DNA of 64,000 bases from NCBI RefSeq assembly GCF_946480185.1, contig NZ_CAMLIG010000014.1:52267-116266 (forward strand), given 5' to 3'. The translations under genes were made by a program, and so were the position numbers. Below the pieces are notes generated by a model. That model was given only the letters and a program-made list of their open reading frames with translations. It ran no database searches and was not told the origin of the DNA. Below are positions 52,353-64,000 of this stretch, one piece after another. This stretch comes from an uncultured Pedobacter sp. (GTDB lineage Bacteria > Bacteroidota > Bacteroidia > Sphingobacteriales > Sphingobacteriaceae). How positions within the stretch are numbered: position 1 is the first letter of the stretch; every line of letters begins with the position of its first letter.

Positions 52353-54029
52353 ATGCTTAATAAAAAGATATATACCATATTCCTTTCAGTTTTACTGCTT
52401 ACCCAGGTAAGCTGTAGCAAATATGAGCAAGAGCCTCTCAATGTTCTTACAGAAGACCTGGTCTATGATGAAATGGATGTCAATGCGTTTTACGCAGAGC
52501 AGGTACTTAATAACCTCTACACCTATTTACCCACCGGTTTTAACCGTATCGACGGGGTATTTCTTGGTGCGGCTACAGATGATGCGATCGCATCAGCAAA
52601 TGTATCTGAAATCCAAGCACTCTCATTAGGAAGACAAAGCCCCAGCAGTACAGTTGATCAAATATGGGTAGAGTCTTACCAGGGGATAAGAAAGGTGAAT
52701 ATCTTTCTCTCAAAAATTGACAGGGTGCCTTTAAAAGAGGAAACAAAAACAAATTGGAAAGCCGAAGCCCGTTTTATCAGGGCGATGATTTATTTTGAGA
52801 TGATAAAAAGGTATGGTGGCGTTCCATTATTAGGAGATAGGGTAATGGATATCACTGATAATTTTAATATTCCAAGAAACAGTTTTGACCAGTGCGAGCA
52901 GTATATTTTAGATGAATTAAATGCTATAAAAGGAAAGCTCCGTGTAGAAGATGGGGCGGTAACAGATCCAAACTTTGGACACATTACTCAGGGCGCTGCT
53001 TTGGCTTTAAAATCAAGGTTGTTTTTGTATGCCGCGAGCCCATTAAATAATCCGGACAATAATCTGGTTAAATGGGACAGTGCTTATGTTGCTGCTAAAG
53101 CGGTGATGGATTTACCATATTATGGTTTGTTAACAGGTGTTGGTGCTAACGCCGGCGCTCCGGCATTTAGAAACGTGTTTATTACCCGAAAAAACAAAGA
53201 GGTTATTCTGGCTTACCAACAGCCCAAAAACCAATCTTTAGAGCGTCAGAACGCACCAATAGGATTTAGCTTGCCCAGCCCGGGAAACGGCGCCATGAGC
53301 CCGACACAAGAGCTGGTTGATGCTTTCCCAACGATTACTGGCATGCCTATCGATAAAAATTCGGCTACTTATAAAGCCGATCCCTACTCAAATCGTGATC
53401 CACGTATGGGAGTAACAATCTTCTACAATGGCTCCCAATGGCTAAAACGGCCTGTGGAAACTTTTGACGGAGGATTAGATCGTCCGGGCGGGTCGGTTCT
53501 TCAAACCCGTACTGGCTATTATTTAAGAAAGTTCATGGCTGATTTTTCTAATGCTGCGGCATACAGTAACCAGGATCATAATTTTATTATTTTCCGTTAC
53601 GCAGAGATTCTTTTGAATTTTGCTGAAGCCGCTAACGAGCTGGGAAAAACATCCGAAGCCTTAACTCAACTAAGAGCAATCAGGTCACGAGCCGGAATAA
53701 CTCCGGGATTGCCAACAAACCAATATGGTTTACCATCAAACCTGAATCAGAATGATATGCGTGAAGCGATACGTTTAGAACGTCGTATTGAGCTAGCTTT
53801 TGAAGATCAACGTTTTTGGGATATGCGCCGTTGGAAACTTGCCGAAACAGCTTTCAATACCACTTTACATGGTATAAAAATTACACAAAACGGAAACGCT
53901 CTTGATTATCAGGAGGAAGAAGTATCGCCACTTCTGTTTCTTGCACCCAAAATGTATTTGTACCCTATTCCTAATTTAGAGATTTTAAAAACGCCGGCAT
54001 TAGTTCAAAATCCAGAATGGACAAATTAG
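52353..54029 (+). CDS. SusD/RagB family nutrient-binding lipoprotein
   Basis: 558 residues with a lipoprotein signal (LSVLLLTQVSCSKYEQEPL). SusD features: AEARFIRAMIYFEMIKRYGG, GAALALKSRLFLYAASPLNN, FRYAEILLNFAEAANELG, RLERRIELAFEDQRFWDMRR and the near-terminal ALVQNPEW. It pairs with the short SusC 12 nt upstream and is closest to the SusD at 16134 of PUL 1 in length and wording. Its surface-binding cleft residues cannot be assigned from sequence. Confidence 0.95.
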   Translation: MLNKKIYTIFLSVLLLTQVSCSKYEQEPLNVLTEDLVYDEMDVNAFYAEQVLNNLYTYLPTGFNRIDGVFLGAATDDAIASANVSEIQALSLGRQSPSSTVDQIWVESYQGIRKVNIFLSKIDRVPLKEETKTNWKAEARFIRAMIYFEMIKRYGGVPLLGDRVMDITDNFNIPRNSFDQCEQYILDELNAIKGKLRVEDGAVTDPNFGHITQGAALALKSRLFLYAASPLNNPDNNLVKWDSAYVAAKAVMDLPYYGLLTGVGANAGAPAFRNVFITRKNKEVILAYQQPKNQSLERQNAPIGFSLPSPGNGAMSPTQELVDAFPTITGMPIDKNSATYKADPYSNRDPRMGVTIFYNGSQWLKRPVETFDGGLDRPGGSVLQTRTGYYLRKFMADFSNAAAYSNQDHNFIIFRYAEILLNFAEAANELGKTSEALTQLRAIRSRAGITPGLPTNQYGLPSNLNQNDMREAIRLERRIELAFEDQRFWDMRRWKLAETAFNTTLHGIKITQNGNALDYQEEEVSPLLFLAPKMYLYPIPNLEILKTPALVQNPEWTN

Positions 54030-54056
54030 AAAATTAAGAAACTTAACGAGATAAGT

Positions 54057-57000
54057 ATGAAAACACTATACAATTTTTTATTCATTCTGCTTGTAACTAC
54101 CCATATTGCTTTTGCGCAAAACAAAGTAATTTCCGGTGTTATTAAAGACGGAAATGAAACCGTTATCGGAGCAACCGTTCAGGAGAAAGGTGTGCCAAAC
54201 AATATTGCAATTACAGATGTGGATGGAAAATTCACATTAATGCTAGAAGGCAGTAGCAAAGTAATCGTAATCAAAAGCATAGGCTATATTGGCAAAGAAG
54301 TATCCGTAAATAAAAATTCTACAATTAACGTACAGCTTGAACAGGATACAAAAGCTTTACAAGAAGTTGTAGTTGTTGGTTATGGAACACAAAAAAAACT
54401 AACAGTATCAAGTTCTATCAGTTCTGTATCAGGCGAAGAAATTCGTCAAACACCTTCTGCAAGTTTGCAGAATACACTAACAGGTAAAATAACCGGATTT
54501 GTTTCTCAACAGAGAAGCGGACAGCCAGGTTCTGATGGTGCGGAATTTTATATCCGGGGAGTCAGCACCTTTAATGGAGCCACTACACCACTGGTTTTAG
54601 TCGATGACATCGAATATAGTTATGATCAGTTTTCAAGAATTGATGCTAATGAGGTAGAGTCAATAACTATATTAAAAGATGCTTCTGCAACTGCAATATA
54701 TGGGATAAAAGGTGCAAATGGTGTTATTTTGGTAACTACACGTAGAGGTAAAGCGGGTGATGCTAAAATTAACTTCCGCTCAGAATTTGGTGTACAGGCA
54801 CCCACCCATGTTCCTCAATTACTAGATGCTTATCAGTCTGCCTTACTCCGTAATCAAGCGATTGAAAATGATAACAGAATATATAGTACCAACGTTCCTC
54901 CCGATTTTACTGAAGCAGATCTGGAGCATTACAGAACCGGTGATGACCCATACGGACATCCAGATGTGAACTGGTACAAAACCCTGTTTAAACCTTCTGC
55001 GCCTATGAATACCAACAACCTCGATATTTCTGGTGGCTCAGAAAAGCTCAAGTATTTTATTTCGACAGGTTTTTTGAACCAGGGAGGAATTTTAAGAGAT
55101 TTTAGTGAAGGCAATGATGTAAATACCGGTTATAACTTTAAACGCTATAATTTCAGATCTAATTTGGATATACAGGCAACTTCTTCACTTTCTTTTAAAC
55201 TGGATGCTACCGGCAACTTCGGGCAAACCAATTCACCAAATTTTACAACCGGTTTCAATAATGGCGAAACCGGTGCTTTTACAGAAGTCATGAGTTATGG
55301 TTGGTTGAGACCCTCAGTCTATCCAATATACAATCCTGACGGAAGTTTTGGTTTTACTAATCCCAACGGAGTAGCTCCGGCCCTTAATAATATTATTGGA
55401 CGCCTAAAATATGGCGGATTTACCGTTAAAAGAGACAACTATATCAACTTTAATTTTGCGGTAAATAAAACCTGGAATAAACTTCTTAAAGGTTTTTCAA
55501 CCCGGGTCTCTATTGCTTCTTCTAACTCAAATAGAGCAGTTAGGAGTGTGAGTCGGGCAGATTTTCCTTCCTTTTATTATAACCCTGTTGATCAGAGCTA
55601 TACTCCAAGAGATGCTAATTTATATCGTATAAGTCCATGGGTTCAAACTTATGATGCAGGAAATCCAATCCAGCAAACAAATATTCAGGGCTCATTAAAT
55701 TATGCAGGTAAGTTTGGTCCTCATAATGTAAGTGGCCTGTTTCTATACAACCAAAACTCAAGTACTACTCCAAGTAGCAATGCGCTTCAAAACTATATCC
55801 CCGATAATTTTCGGGGTTATACCATGAGACTCGGTTACAACTTTAATGAGAAGTATCTATTACAGATAAGCGGTGCGTATAATGGTTCTGATAGGTTCAC
55901 CCATCCTTACGGTCTTTTTCCTGCTGTATCCGTAGGATGGAATGTTTCTGAGGAAAAGTTGATCCGGGATCATTTGCCTTTTATTGAACTTTTAAAAATC
56001 CGGGGTTCTTACGGAACAGTTGGGAGTGATAACACCGGACCATTTAAATATGTGTATGAACAGGTTTACGATCAATCTGGAGGTGCGATTTCTTTAGGCG
56101 AATCGGATAACCGATTTACAAGTATTCAGGAAACTCTGCTTGCTAATGAAAATGTTTCATGGGAGAAAGAACGGAAAAGTGACATTGGAGTAGACTTCTC
56201 GTTTTTCAAAGGAAAACTATCGGGTACGGTGGAATATTTTGACAATTTAAGATATGATATTCTTGCCCGAAGACAAACTATCCCGAGCGCTTACGGAATT
56301 ACAGATGCGATGAAACCACCTGTAAACCTTGGAAAGGTTAGCAACAAAGGATTTGAAGCAGAGATCACACAACGAGGTAAACTGGGCACTTTGGGTTATA
56401 GTATAAAAGGCATTGTCTCTATTGCTAAAAATAAGATTGTTTTTGAGGATGAAGTTGATCCGAAATATCCCTGGAAACGTCAAACCGGACAATCCATCGG
56501 TAATTTGGCAGAATATGTTTTTGATGGTTTTTATACACAAGAGGACATAAACGACCCTTCTGTAGCAAAACCTGCTGGTATTGTAGGAGCTGGTTTTCTT
56601 AAATATCGTGATTTAAATAACGATGGAATTATAAATACTGATGACATGGGTTATTTCGGTAAGCCAAATATTCCGCAAACTAACCTAGGGTTAAATTTTG
56701 GATTAGATTTTAAGGGGATTTCTTTAAGCGCACTCTTGCAATCCGCAAGAGATTATGATGTGCGTCCAAACAACGATCTTATCGGACCTTTTTCTGCCAA
56801 TCTGCAAGCTATTCATCAACGCAGCTGGACACCAGAGACAGCCACTACTGCGGAGTTTCCGGTGCTAGTTACCAACATTGGCGGAACAAATATGAATCCG
56901 AATGGCAATGAATCAGATTTCTGGACTATAAGCGGTAATTATATCCGCTTACGCTCTGTTGAATTATCGTACCAGTTACCATCAAAATTTGTCAGCAAAA

Positions 57001-57182
57001 TTAAATTGGGCTCTGCCAGAATTTATGCAAATGGCTATAATCTTTTTTCAAAATCTAAATCATTTGAAAAATATGGTTTTGATCCCGAACTTTTTAGGGC
57101 TCCAGGAACTCCTTTAACTAATAAGGTAAGCTATCCGGTTCAGGCTATTTTTAACTTTGGTTTTAATATTTCACTTAAATAA
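54057..57182 (+). CDS. SusC/RagA family TonB-linked transporter with CNA-B domain
   Basis: 1041 residues. Signal peptide (LLVTTHIAFAQ), carboxypeptidase-D-like domain (~23-100; ISGVIKDGNETVIGATVQEK), TonB-box-like LQEVVVVGYGTQ (~103), plug (~115-230; IRGVSTFNGATTPLVLVDDI, ILKDASATAIYGIKGANG) and barrel ending FNFGFNISLK. The common VDG of the SusC signature is VDD here. Second SusC of PUL 2, 27 nt after the previous SusD and 11 nt before its own. It is the counterpart of the long SusC at 7984, but in PUL 1 that type comes first. Confidence 0.95.
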   Translation: MKTLYNFLFILLVTTHIAFAQNKVISGVIKDGNETVIGATVQEKGVPNNIAITDVDGKFTLMLEGSSKVIVIKSIGYIGKEVSVNKNSTINVQLEQDTKALQEVVVVGYGTQKKLTVSSSISSVSGEEIRQTPSASLQNTLTGKITGFVSQQRSGQPGSDGAEFYIRGVSTFNGATTPLVLVDDIEYSYDQFSRIDANEVESITILKDASATAIYGIKGANGVILVTTRRGKAGDAKINFRSEFGVQAPTHVPQLLDAYQSALLRNQAIENDNRIYSTNVPPDFTEADLEHYRTGDDPYGHPDVNWYKTLFKPSAPMNTNNLDISGGSEKLKYFISTGFLNQGGILRDFSEGNDVNTGYNFKRYNFRSNLDIQATSSLSFKLDATGNFGQTNSPNFTTGFNNGETGAFTEVMSYGWLRPSVYPIYNPDGSFGFTNPNGVAPALNNIIGRLKYGGFTVKRDNYINFNFAVNKTWNKLLKGFSTRVSIASSNSNRAVRSVSRADFPSFYYNPVDQSYTPRDANLYRISPWVQTYDAGNPIQQTNIQGSLNYAGKFGPHNVSGLFLYNQNSSTTPSSNALQNYIPDNFRGYTMRLGYNFNEKYLLQISGAYNGSDRFTHPYGLFPAVSVGWNVSEEKLIRDHLPFIELLKIRGSYGTVGSDNTGPFKYVYEQVYDQSGGAISLGESDNRFTSIQETLLANENVSWEKERKSDIGVDFSFFKGKLSGTVEYFDNLRYDILARRQTIPSAYGITDAMKPPVNLGKVSNKGFEAEITQRGKLGTLGYSIKGIVSIAKNKIVFEDEVDPKYPWKRQTGQSIGNLAEYVFDGFYTQEDINDPSVAKPAGIVGAGFLKYRDLNNDGIINTDDMGYFGKPNIPQTNLGLNFGLDFKGISLSALLQSARDYDVRPNNDLIGPFSANLQAIHQRSWTPETATTAEFPVLVTNIGGTNMNPNGNESDFWTISGNYIRLRSVELSYQLPSKFVSKIKLGSARIYANGYNLFSKSKSFEKYGFDPELFRAPGTPLTNKVSYPVQAIFNFGFNISLK

Positions 57183-57193
57183 ACCCTCGAAAA

Positions 57194-59008
57194 ATGAGAA
57201 AAGAATATATGATTGTGAGTTTCCTGTTGTTTTTAATAGGATTTTCAGCTTGTAAGAAAGCAAGTTTTCTTGATACCAACAACCTAGAAACTTTAAACGA
57301 GGAAAAGGTTTTCGCAGATAGTGTTTACACGATGGGCTTTTTAAATCAATTATATGTAAATATTGATTTTGATATGACCCCGAAGGACGTTCAAGGTGGA
57401 GTTGGCGGTTATTATACAATGGCAACAGATGAATCAACATATCGAAACCCGTCAACTGCCTTTGTGGCCAATCAGCTCTCGCAGGGCATATGGGGGAGGG
57501 GCTTTTTTATCAAAGTTGACAGAGACTATGACTTTCTGTATGGTTTAATCCGTCATGCCAATATTTACCTTAAAAATGTAGACTCTTCACCACTTTCTGC
57601 AGCTTTAAAATTACGCACAAAAGCTGAAGCCCGCTTTCTGCGTGTATTTTATTATCACTATTTGCTTCGTTATTACGGAGGTATTCCACTGGTTGGGGAC
57701 AAAGTTTTTTCAGTAGATGAACTTGGGAATATCCCCAACCGCTCAACATTTAAAGACTGTGTAGACTATTTAGTGAACGAGCTGGATGAAATTGCCCCAA
57801 TGCTTCCTAAGCAAAGCGATTATCTGGGTACGCTGGACTATGGGCGTGTTACCCGTGGAGCGGCCCTTGCACTTAAATCCCGCATACTCTTAACAGCTGC
57901 AAGCCCTTTATTTAATGGTGGAAGTAATCCTGTAAATGAACCCAATGTACCCGGAAGTTTTGCGACAAATCCTGAATTGTTAAAATATGTGGCTTACACA
58001 GATTATCAACAAGGACGTTGGGAAGCGGCTCTCAAAGCTGCCAAAGATGTGATGGATTTAAACGATTATTCTTTAATGGTAGATAATACCACCAGACCAG
58101 GAAATGGTTTTTATAAGGTTTTTATTACTCGTGTAAATAATGAATTTATATTTGCTAAGCAATTGAGTCCAGGGCAATTTAGAGAACAGCAATTCTTACC
58201 TAAAACTCGTTTTGGATCCCAATTTCGGTGGTATCCAAATCAGGAATTGGTAGATATGTTTCCGATGAAAAATGGCAAAGGTATTTTCGAGCCTGGCTCA
58301 GGATATAATGAATCTTTGGATCCCTTTGTAAACCGTGATCCCCGGTTAGGGTTCACCGTAATTTATAATGGTAGCTTATGGTATCTCACATCTGCCAATG
58401 GATTAGCGCCGGTTTTTACTTATCAAGGAGCAGGACAAACTGCTGATGCCATAGTTCCAATTACATCTAATAGTGCTACTACAACAGGTTATTACATTCG
58501 TAAAGGCTGTAATGAGCTAAGAACAATTAATGGAGGAAGCCCTAATGAAGGTTCATTGCCTTTGATTAGATATGCTGAAATTCTATTAAATTATGCCGAG
58601 GCAGCTAATGAAGTAGGGCAAACTGCTGAAGCTATGTTACAGCTAAAACAACTGCGTATGAGAGCTGGAATCAGTCAAGGAACTGGGATTTACGGATATG
58701 GTTTGCCTGATAATCCTAGTAAAGAAGATGCTCGTCTTTTAATTCAAAATGAGCGAGCCATTGAACTTGCTTTTGAAGAAAGTAGATTCTGGGATATTAA
58801 ACGCTGGAAAATCGGGGGAGAAATTTTAGACGGAAAACCCATGCATGGCATGAAAATTACAAGAATCGGTAATACACTTCCCCGTAGATATACGTATGAA
58901 AGAGTTCCTTTGGTTCAAAGATATTTTAAAAAAGAAAATCACCTTTTTCCACTACCTCAGTCAGAATTAGGGTTAAATCCGGAAATGCTTCAGAATCCTG
59001 GTTGGTAA
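57194..59008 (+). CDS. SusD/RagB family nutrient-binding lipoprotein
   Basis: 604 residues with a lipoprotein signal (SFLLFLIGFSACKKASFLDT). SusD features: KAEARFLRVFYYHYLLRYYG, GAALALKSRILLTAASPLFN, LIRYAEILLNYAEAANEVG, NERAIELAFEESRFWDIKRW and a terminal MLQNPGW. The EEKVFADSVY segment after the lipidation site parallels the EKVF segment in the SusD at 11395. It partners the long SusC 11 nt upstream and closes the four-gene SusCD module; a terminator follows 22 nt after its stop. Confidence 0.95.
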   Translation: MRKEYMIVSFLLFLIGFSACKKASFLDTNNLETLNEEKVFADSVYTMGFLNQLYVNIDFDMTPKDVQGGVGGYYTMATDESTYRNPSTAFVANQLSQGIWGRGFFIKVDRDYDFLYGLIRHANIYLKNVDSSPLSAALKLRTKAEARFLRVFYYHYLLRYYGGIPLVGDKVFSVDELGNIPNRSTFKDCVDYLVNELDEIAPMLPKQSDYLGTLDYGRVTRGAALALKSRILLTAASPLFNGGSNPVNEPNVPGSFATNPELLKYVAYTDYQQGRWEAALKAAKDVMDLNDYSLMVDNTTRPGNGFYKVFITRVNNEFIFAKQLSPGQFREQQFLPKTRFGSQFRWYPNQELVDMFPMKNGKGIFEPGSGYNESLDPFVNRDPRLGFTVIYNGSLWYLTSANGLAPVFTYQGAGQTADAIVPITSNSATTTGYYIRKGCNELRTINGGSPNEGSLPLIRYAEILLNYAEAANEVGQTAEAMLQLKQLRMRAGISQGTGIYGYGLPDNPSKEDARLLIQNERAIELAFEESRFWDIKRWKIGGEILDGKPMHGMKITRIGNTLPRRYTYERVPLVQRYFKKENHLFPLPQSELGLNPEMLQNPGW

Positions 59009-59030
59009 TTTAAAATGACTTATTTTAAAG

Positions 59031-59074
59031 AATCTTAAAGTATTGAACATAAGTGAGGTACTTTAAGATTTTTA
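59031..59074 (+). terminator. Terminator after the PUL 2 SusCD genes
   Basis: Perfect 12-bp arms AATCTTAAAGTA (59031-59042) and TACTTTAAGATT (59059-59070) with a 16-nt loop run into TTTTATTT. The stem is A/T-rich, so some read-through into the beta-helix gene 60 nt downstream is likely; this would set lower expression of the enzymes than of the transport genes. Confidence 0.7.
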
Positions 59075-59129
59075 TTTAAACCACAATTATTGGTAAAATT
59101 TATCTTTCCAAAATTGACTATAACTATAT

Positions 59130-60686
59130 ATGAAACCGGCAACTCTTCTTTTTATATTATGTTCTTTGGCAACCAAATTTCTTTATGCCTCAGCTAACCA
59201 TACTTACTATATTGATAGTTTTAAAGGAAAGGATACAAATACTGGCATAAGTCGGCATAGAGCATGGAAAAGTCTCCAAAAGGTAAACGCTATGGTTTTT
59301 AAACCTGGAGATAAAATTTTGTTTAAATCAGGGACAGTATATACAGGTCAACTAAAGCCAAAAGGCGTTGGCACTGCTGAAAGTCCAATAATTATTAACA
59401 GCTATGGTAGAGGCAAGAAACCTTTATTTAAAGGCGAAGGAAAAGTATTAAGTACGGTTTATCTTTATAATGTTGAGTTCTGGGAATTAAATAACCTGGA
59501 AATTACAAATACGGGACATGAAAGACAAGCATTTCGGCGAGGCTTGAGTGTTGAAGCAAATAACTTTGGGGATGCTCATCACATTTATTTGCGTAATCTT
59601 TTTATTCATGATGTAAACGGAAGCCTGGTTAAAAAACAAGGTGGAGGAGGTGCTATTTATTGGAAGAATAGTGGCGACAGCATAAAGACAAGGTTTATAG
59701 ACTTAAGAATTGAGAACAATTATTTGTTAAGATGTGACCGAAATGGGATAAATTCTAGTGGAATCTCAAACCGATCAAAATGGAATCCTAGTTTAGGTGT
59801 AGTGATTAGAAATAATATACTGGAAGAAATCCCAGGTGATGGAATTGTACCAATTGGGTGTGATGGAGCTTTGATTGAGTATAATGTAATGCGAAACTCG
59901 CCTGATATTCTTTCTCCGGAGGAAGCTGCCGCAGGTATTTGGCCTTGGAGTAGTGATCATACGCTGATTCAATACAATGAAGTTAGCGGTCATAAAGCAA
60001 AATGGGACGGACAAGGCTTTGATTCAGATTATAACTGCCAGAATACAATTATCCAATATAATTACAGTCATGATAATTATGGTGGCTTCCTTTTGGTTTG
60101 TAATGACGGTAAAACATTTGGCACAACGGGAAATATCGGCACTAAGAATTCCATTATCCGTTATAATCTGAGTGTAAACGATGGATTGCGACCTTATAAA
60201 ACAAAAAACGGTGATTATTTATCTCCAAGTTTTCATATTTCCGGTCCGGTATCAAATACCAAAATCTATAATAATATAATATGCGTTCCTCTGAAGTCGA
60301 AGGATAGTATCTATCACACGGTAGTTAAAATGGATAATTGGGGAGGTCCTTGGCCTTTAGAAACTAGTTTTGCCAATAACATTTTTATAACTAAAGACAC
60401 TGCCAATTTTGATTTGGGAAAGAGCAGAGATACAAAGTTTACACACAACGTATTCAATGGTTGCTTTAAAAATATGCCTGAGGACAAATTCATGACACGA
60501 TCAAACTCACATTTCAAAAGATTTCAAAAAAAATTAAAAGAATTGAAATTTGCTGATGGGCTTAGATTGAAAAGTGGCTCATCCTTTAAAAGAAAAAGTA
60601 TAAATGTGGCATCCGAAATTATTTACGATTTTTTTGGTGATTCGGGAAAACCTCAAAAACCATCTTCTATCGAGTCAGATAATTGA
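59130..60686 (+). CDS. Secreted right-handed parallel beta-helix protein
   Basis: 518 residues with a signal peptide (LLFILCSLATKFLYASA). The N-terminal cap (HTYYIDSFKGKDTNTG, AWKSLQKVNAMVFKPGDKIL) is the usual opening of secreted beta-helix lyase-like proteins. Coils with Asn ladders follow (~120-420; FWELNNLEITNTGHERQ, HHIYLRNLFIHDVNGS, TIIQYNYSHDNYGGFLLVCN). A Lys-rich tail (FKRFQKKLKELKF, ~460-518) is odd for this family. Possible roles are polysaccharide lyase (PL6-like), epimerase or glycoside hydrolase; I cannot place catalytic residues with certainty. It follows the SusCD terminator and precedes GH2 by 67 nt, so it belongs to PUL 2. Overall fold is confident, activity is not. Confidence 0.75.
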   Translation: MKPATLLFILCSLATKFLYASANHTYYIDSFKGKDTNTGISRHRAWKSLQKVNAMVFKPGDKILFKSGTVYTGQLKPKGVGTAESPIIINSYGRGKKPLFKGEGKVLSTVYLYNVEFWELNNLEITNTGHERQAFRRGLSVEANNFGDAHHIYLRNLFIHDVNGSLVKKQGGGGAIYWKNSGDSIKTRFIDLRIENNYLLRCDRNGINSSGISNRSKWNPSLGVVIRNNILEEIPGDGIVPIGCDGALIEYNVMRNSPDILSPEEAAAGIWPWSSDHTLIQYNEVSGHKAKWDGQGFDSDYNCQNTIIQYNYSHDNYGGFLLVCNDGKTFGTTGNIGTKNSIIRYNLSVNDGLRPYKTKNGDYLSPSFHISGPVSNTKIYNNIICVPLKSKDSIYHTVVKMDNWGGPWPLETSFANNIFITKDTANFDLGKSRDTKFTHNVFNGCFKNMPEDKFMTRSNSHFKRFQKKLKELKFADGLRLKSGSSFKRKSINVASEIIYDFFGDSGKPQKPSSIESDN

Positions 60687-60729
60687 GTTTTTATTTCTTT
60701 AACTGACTTGAAAAAACAGTATTCTTTAA

Positions 60730-63900
<3,171 letters not shown>

Positions 63901-64000
63901 CAGTTGAGATATATTAACGTGAATTCGGGATAAGAAATAGTGTAGAAAAGAGAGCAAAGGGCATGATATTTGTATTTAATTAACTGACAATCAATTGTTT
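63901..64000. other. Non-coding right edge
   Basis: 100 nt after the GH2 stop; no hairpin terminator, start codon with signal sequence or other feature can be supported before the window ends. Confidence 0.4.

Overview
The window reads as a piece of chromosome from a glycan-degrading Bacteroidota, most like Sphingobacteriaceae (Pedobacter-type). The reasons are five SusC/TonB-type receptors with four SusD-like lipoproteins, a hybrid two-component (HTCS) sensor, type IX secretion (T9SS) C-terminal sorting domains on two proteins, A/T-rich DNA, A-rich rather than Shine-Dalgarno-type start regions, and many secreted glycoside hydrolases. I saw no rRNA, tRNA, CRISPR array or phage genes.

Layout. 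(1) 1-1418: 3' end of a T9SS-exported surface protein and a strong terminator. (2) 1457-20794, PUL 1: an HTCS regulator, two tandem-duplicated jelly-roll polysaccharide-lyase-like proteins (PL14/PL20-like), two consecutive SusC/SusD pairs, a DUF1735-like surface lipoprotein, a terminator and a GH3 beta-glucosidase. (3) 20815-22061: a small membrane protein that looks frameshifted, a second membrane protein and a VOC-fold enzyme. (4) 22127-29268: an exported unknown protein, an STN-type TonB receptor, a DUF4249-like lipoprotein and a large MG2-like exported protein, closely packed like an operon. (5) 29300-29890: an IS200-type insertion sequence with hairpin ends. (6) 29898-40064: a beta-helix (pectate-lyase-3-like) protein, then a convergent minus-strand operon of two GH3 enzymes, an FGE-fold/CBM6 fusion and a GH2 enzyme. 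A LacI-type regulator (40429-41439) diverges from this operon, with a perfect 14-bp palindrome in the shared promoter region. (7) 41440-42157: remnants of a decayed outer-membrane beta-barrel gene. (8) 42158-49034: GH16 laminarinase-type lipoprotein, S1-type sulfatase, and a multidomain GH128-like endoglucanase (minus strand) exported by T9SS. (9) 49495-63900, PUL 2: again two SusC/SusD pairs, with the pair types in the opposite order from PUL 1, then a terminator, a beta-helix protein and a LacZ-type GH2 beta-galactosidase.

How it works together (inference): SusC/SusD pairs bind and import oligosaccharides released at the surface by GH16, GH128 and lyase-like proteins. Periplasmic GH3 and GH2 enzymes then finish the breakdown. 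The HTCS probably senses the PUL 1 glycan and the LacI protein probably represses the GH3/GH2 operon. GH16, GH128 and GH3 together point to beta-1,3-glucan as at least one substrate. The GH2 enzymes, sulfatase, beta-helix and lyase-like proteins suggest other substrates, some possibly sulfated or acidic. I do not see a clearly new kind of system. The most unusual items are the permuted double SusCD modules, the CBM6-fused FGE-fold protein that lacks the catalytic cysteines, the multi-frame pseudogene at 41455-41855, the frameshift at 20815-21185, and the IS200 copy directly against a gene start.
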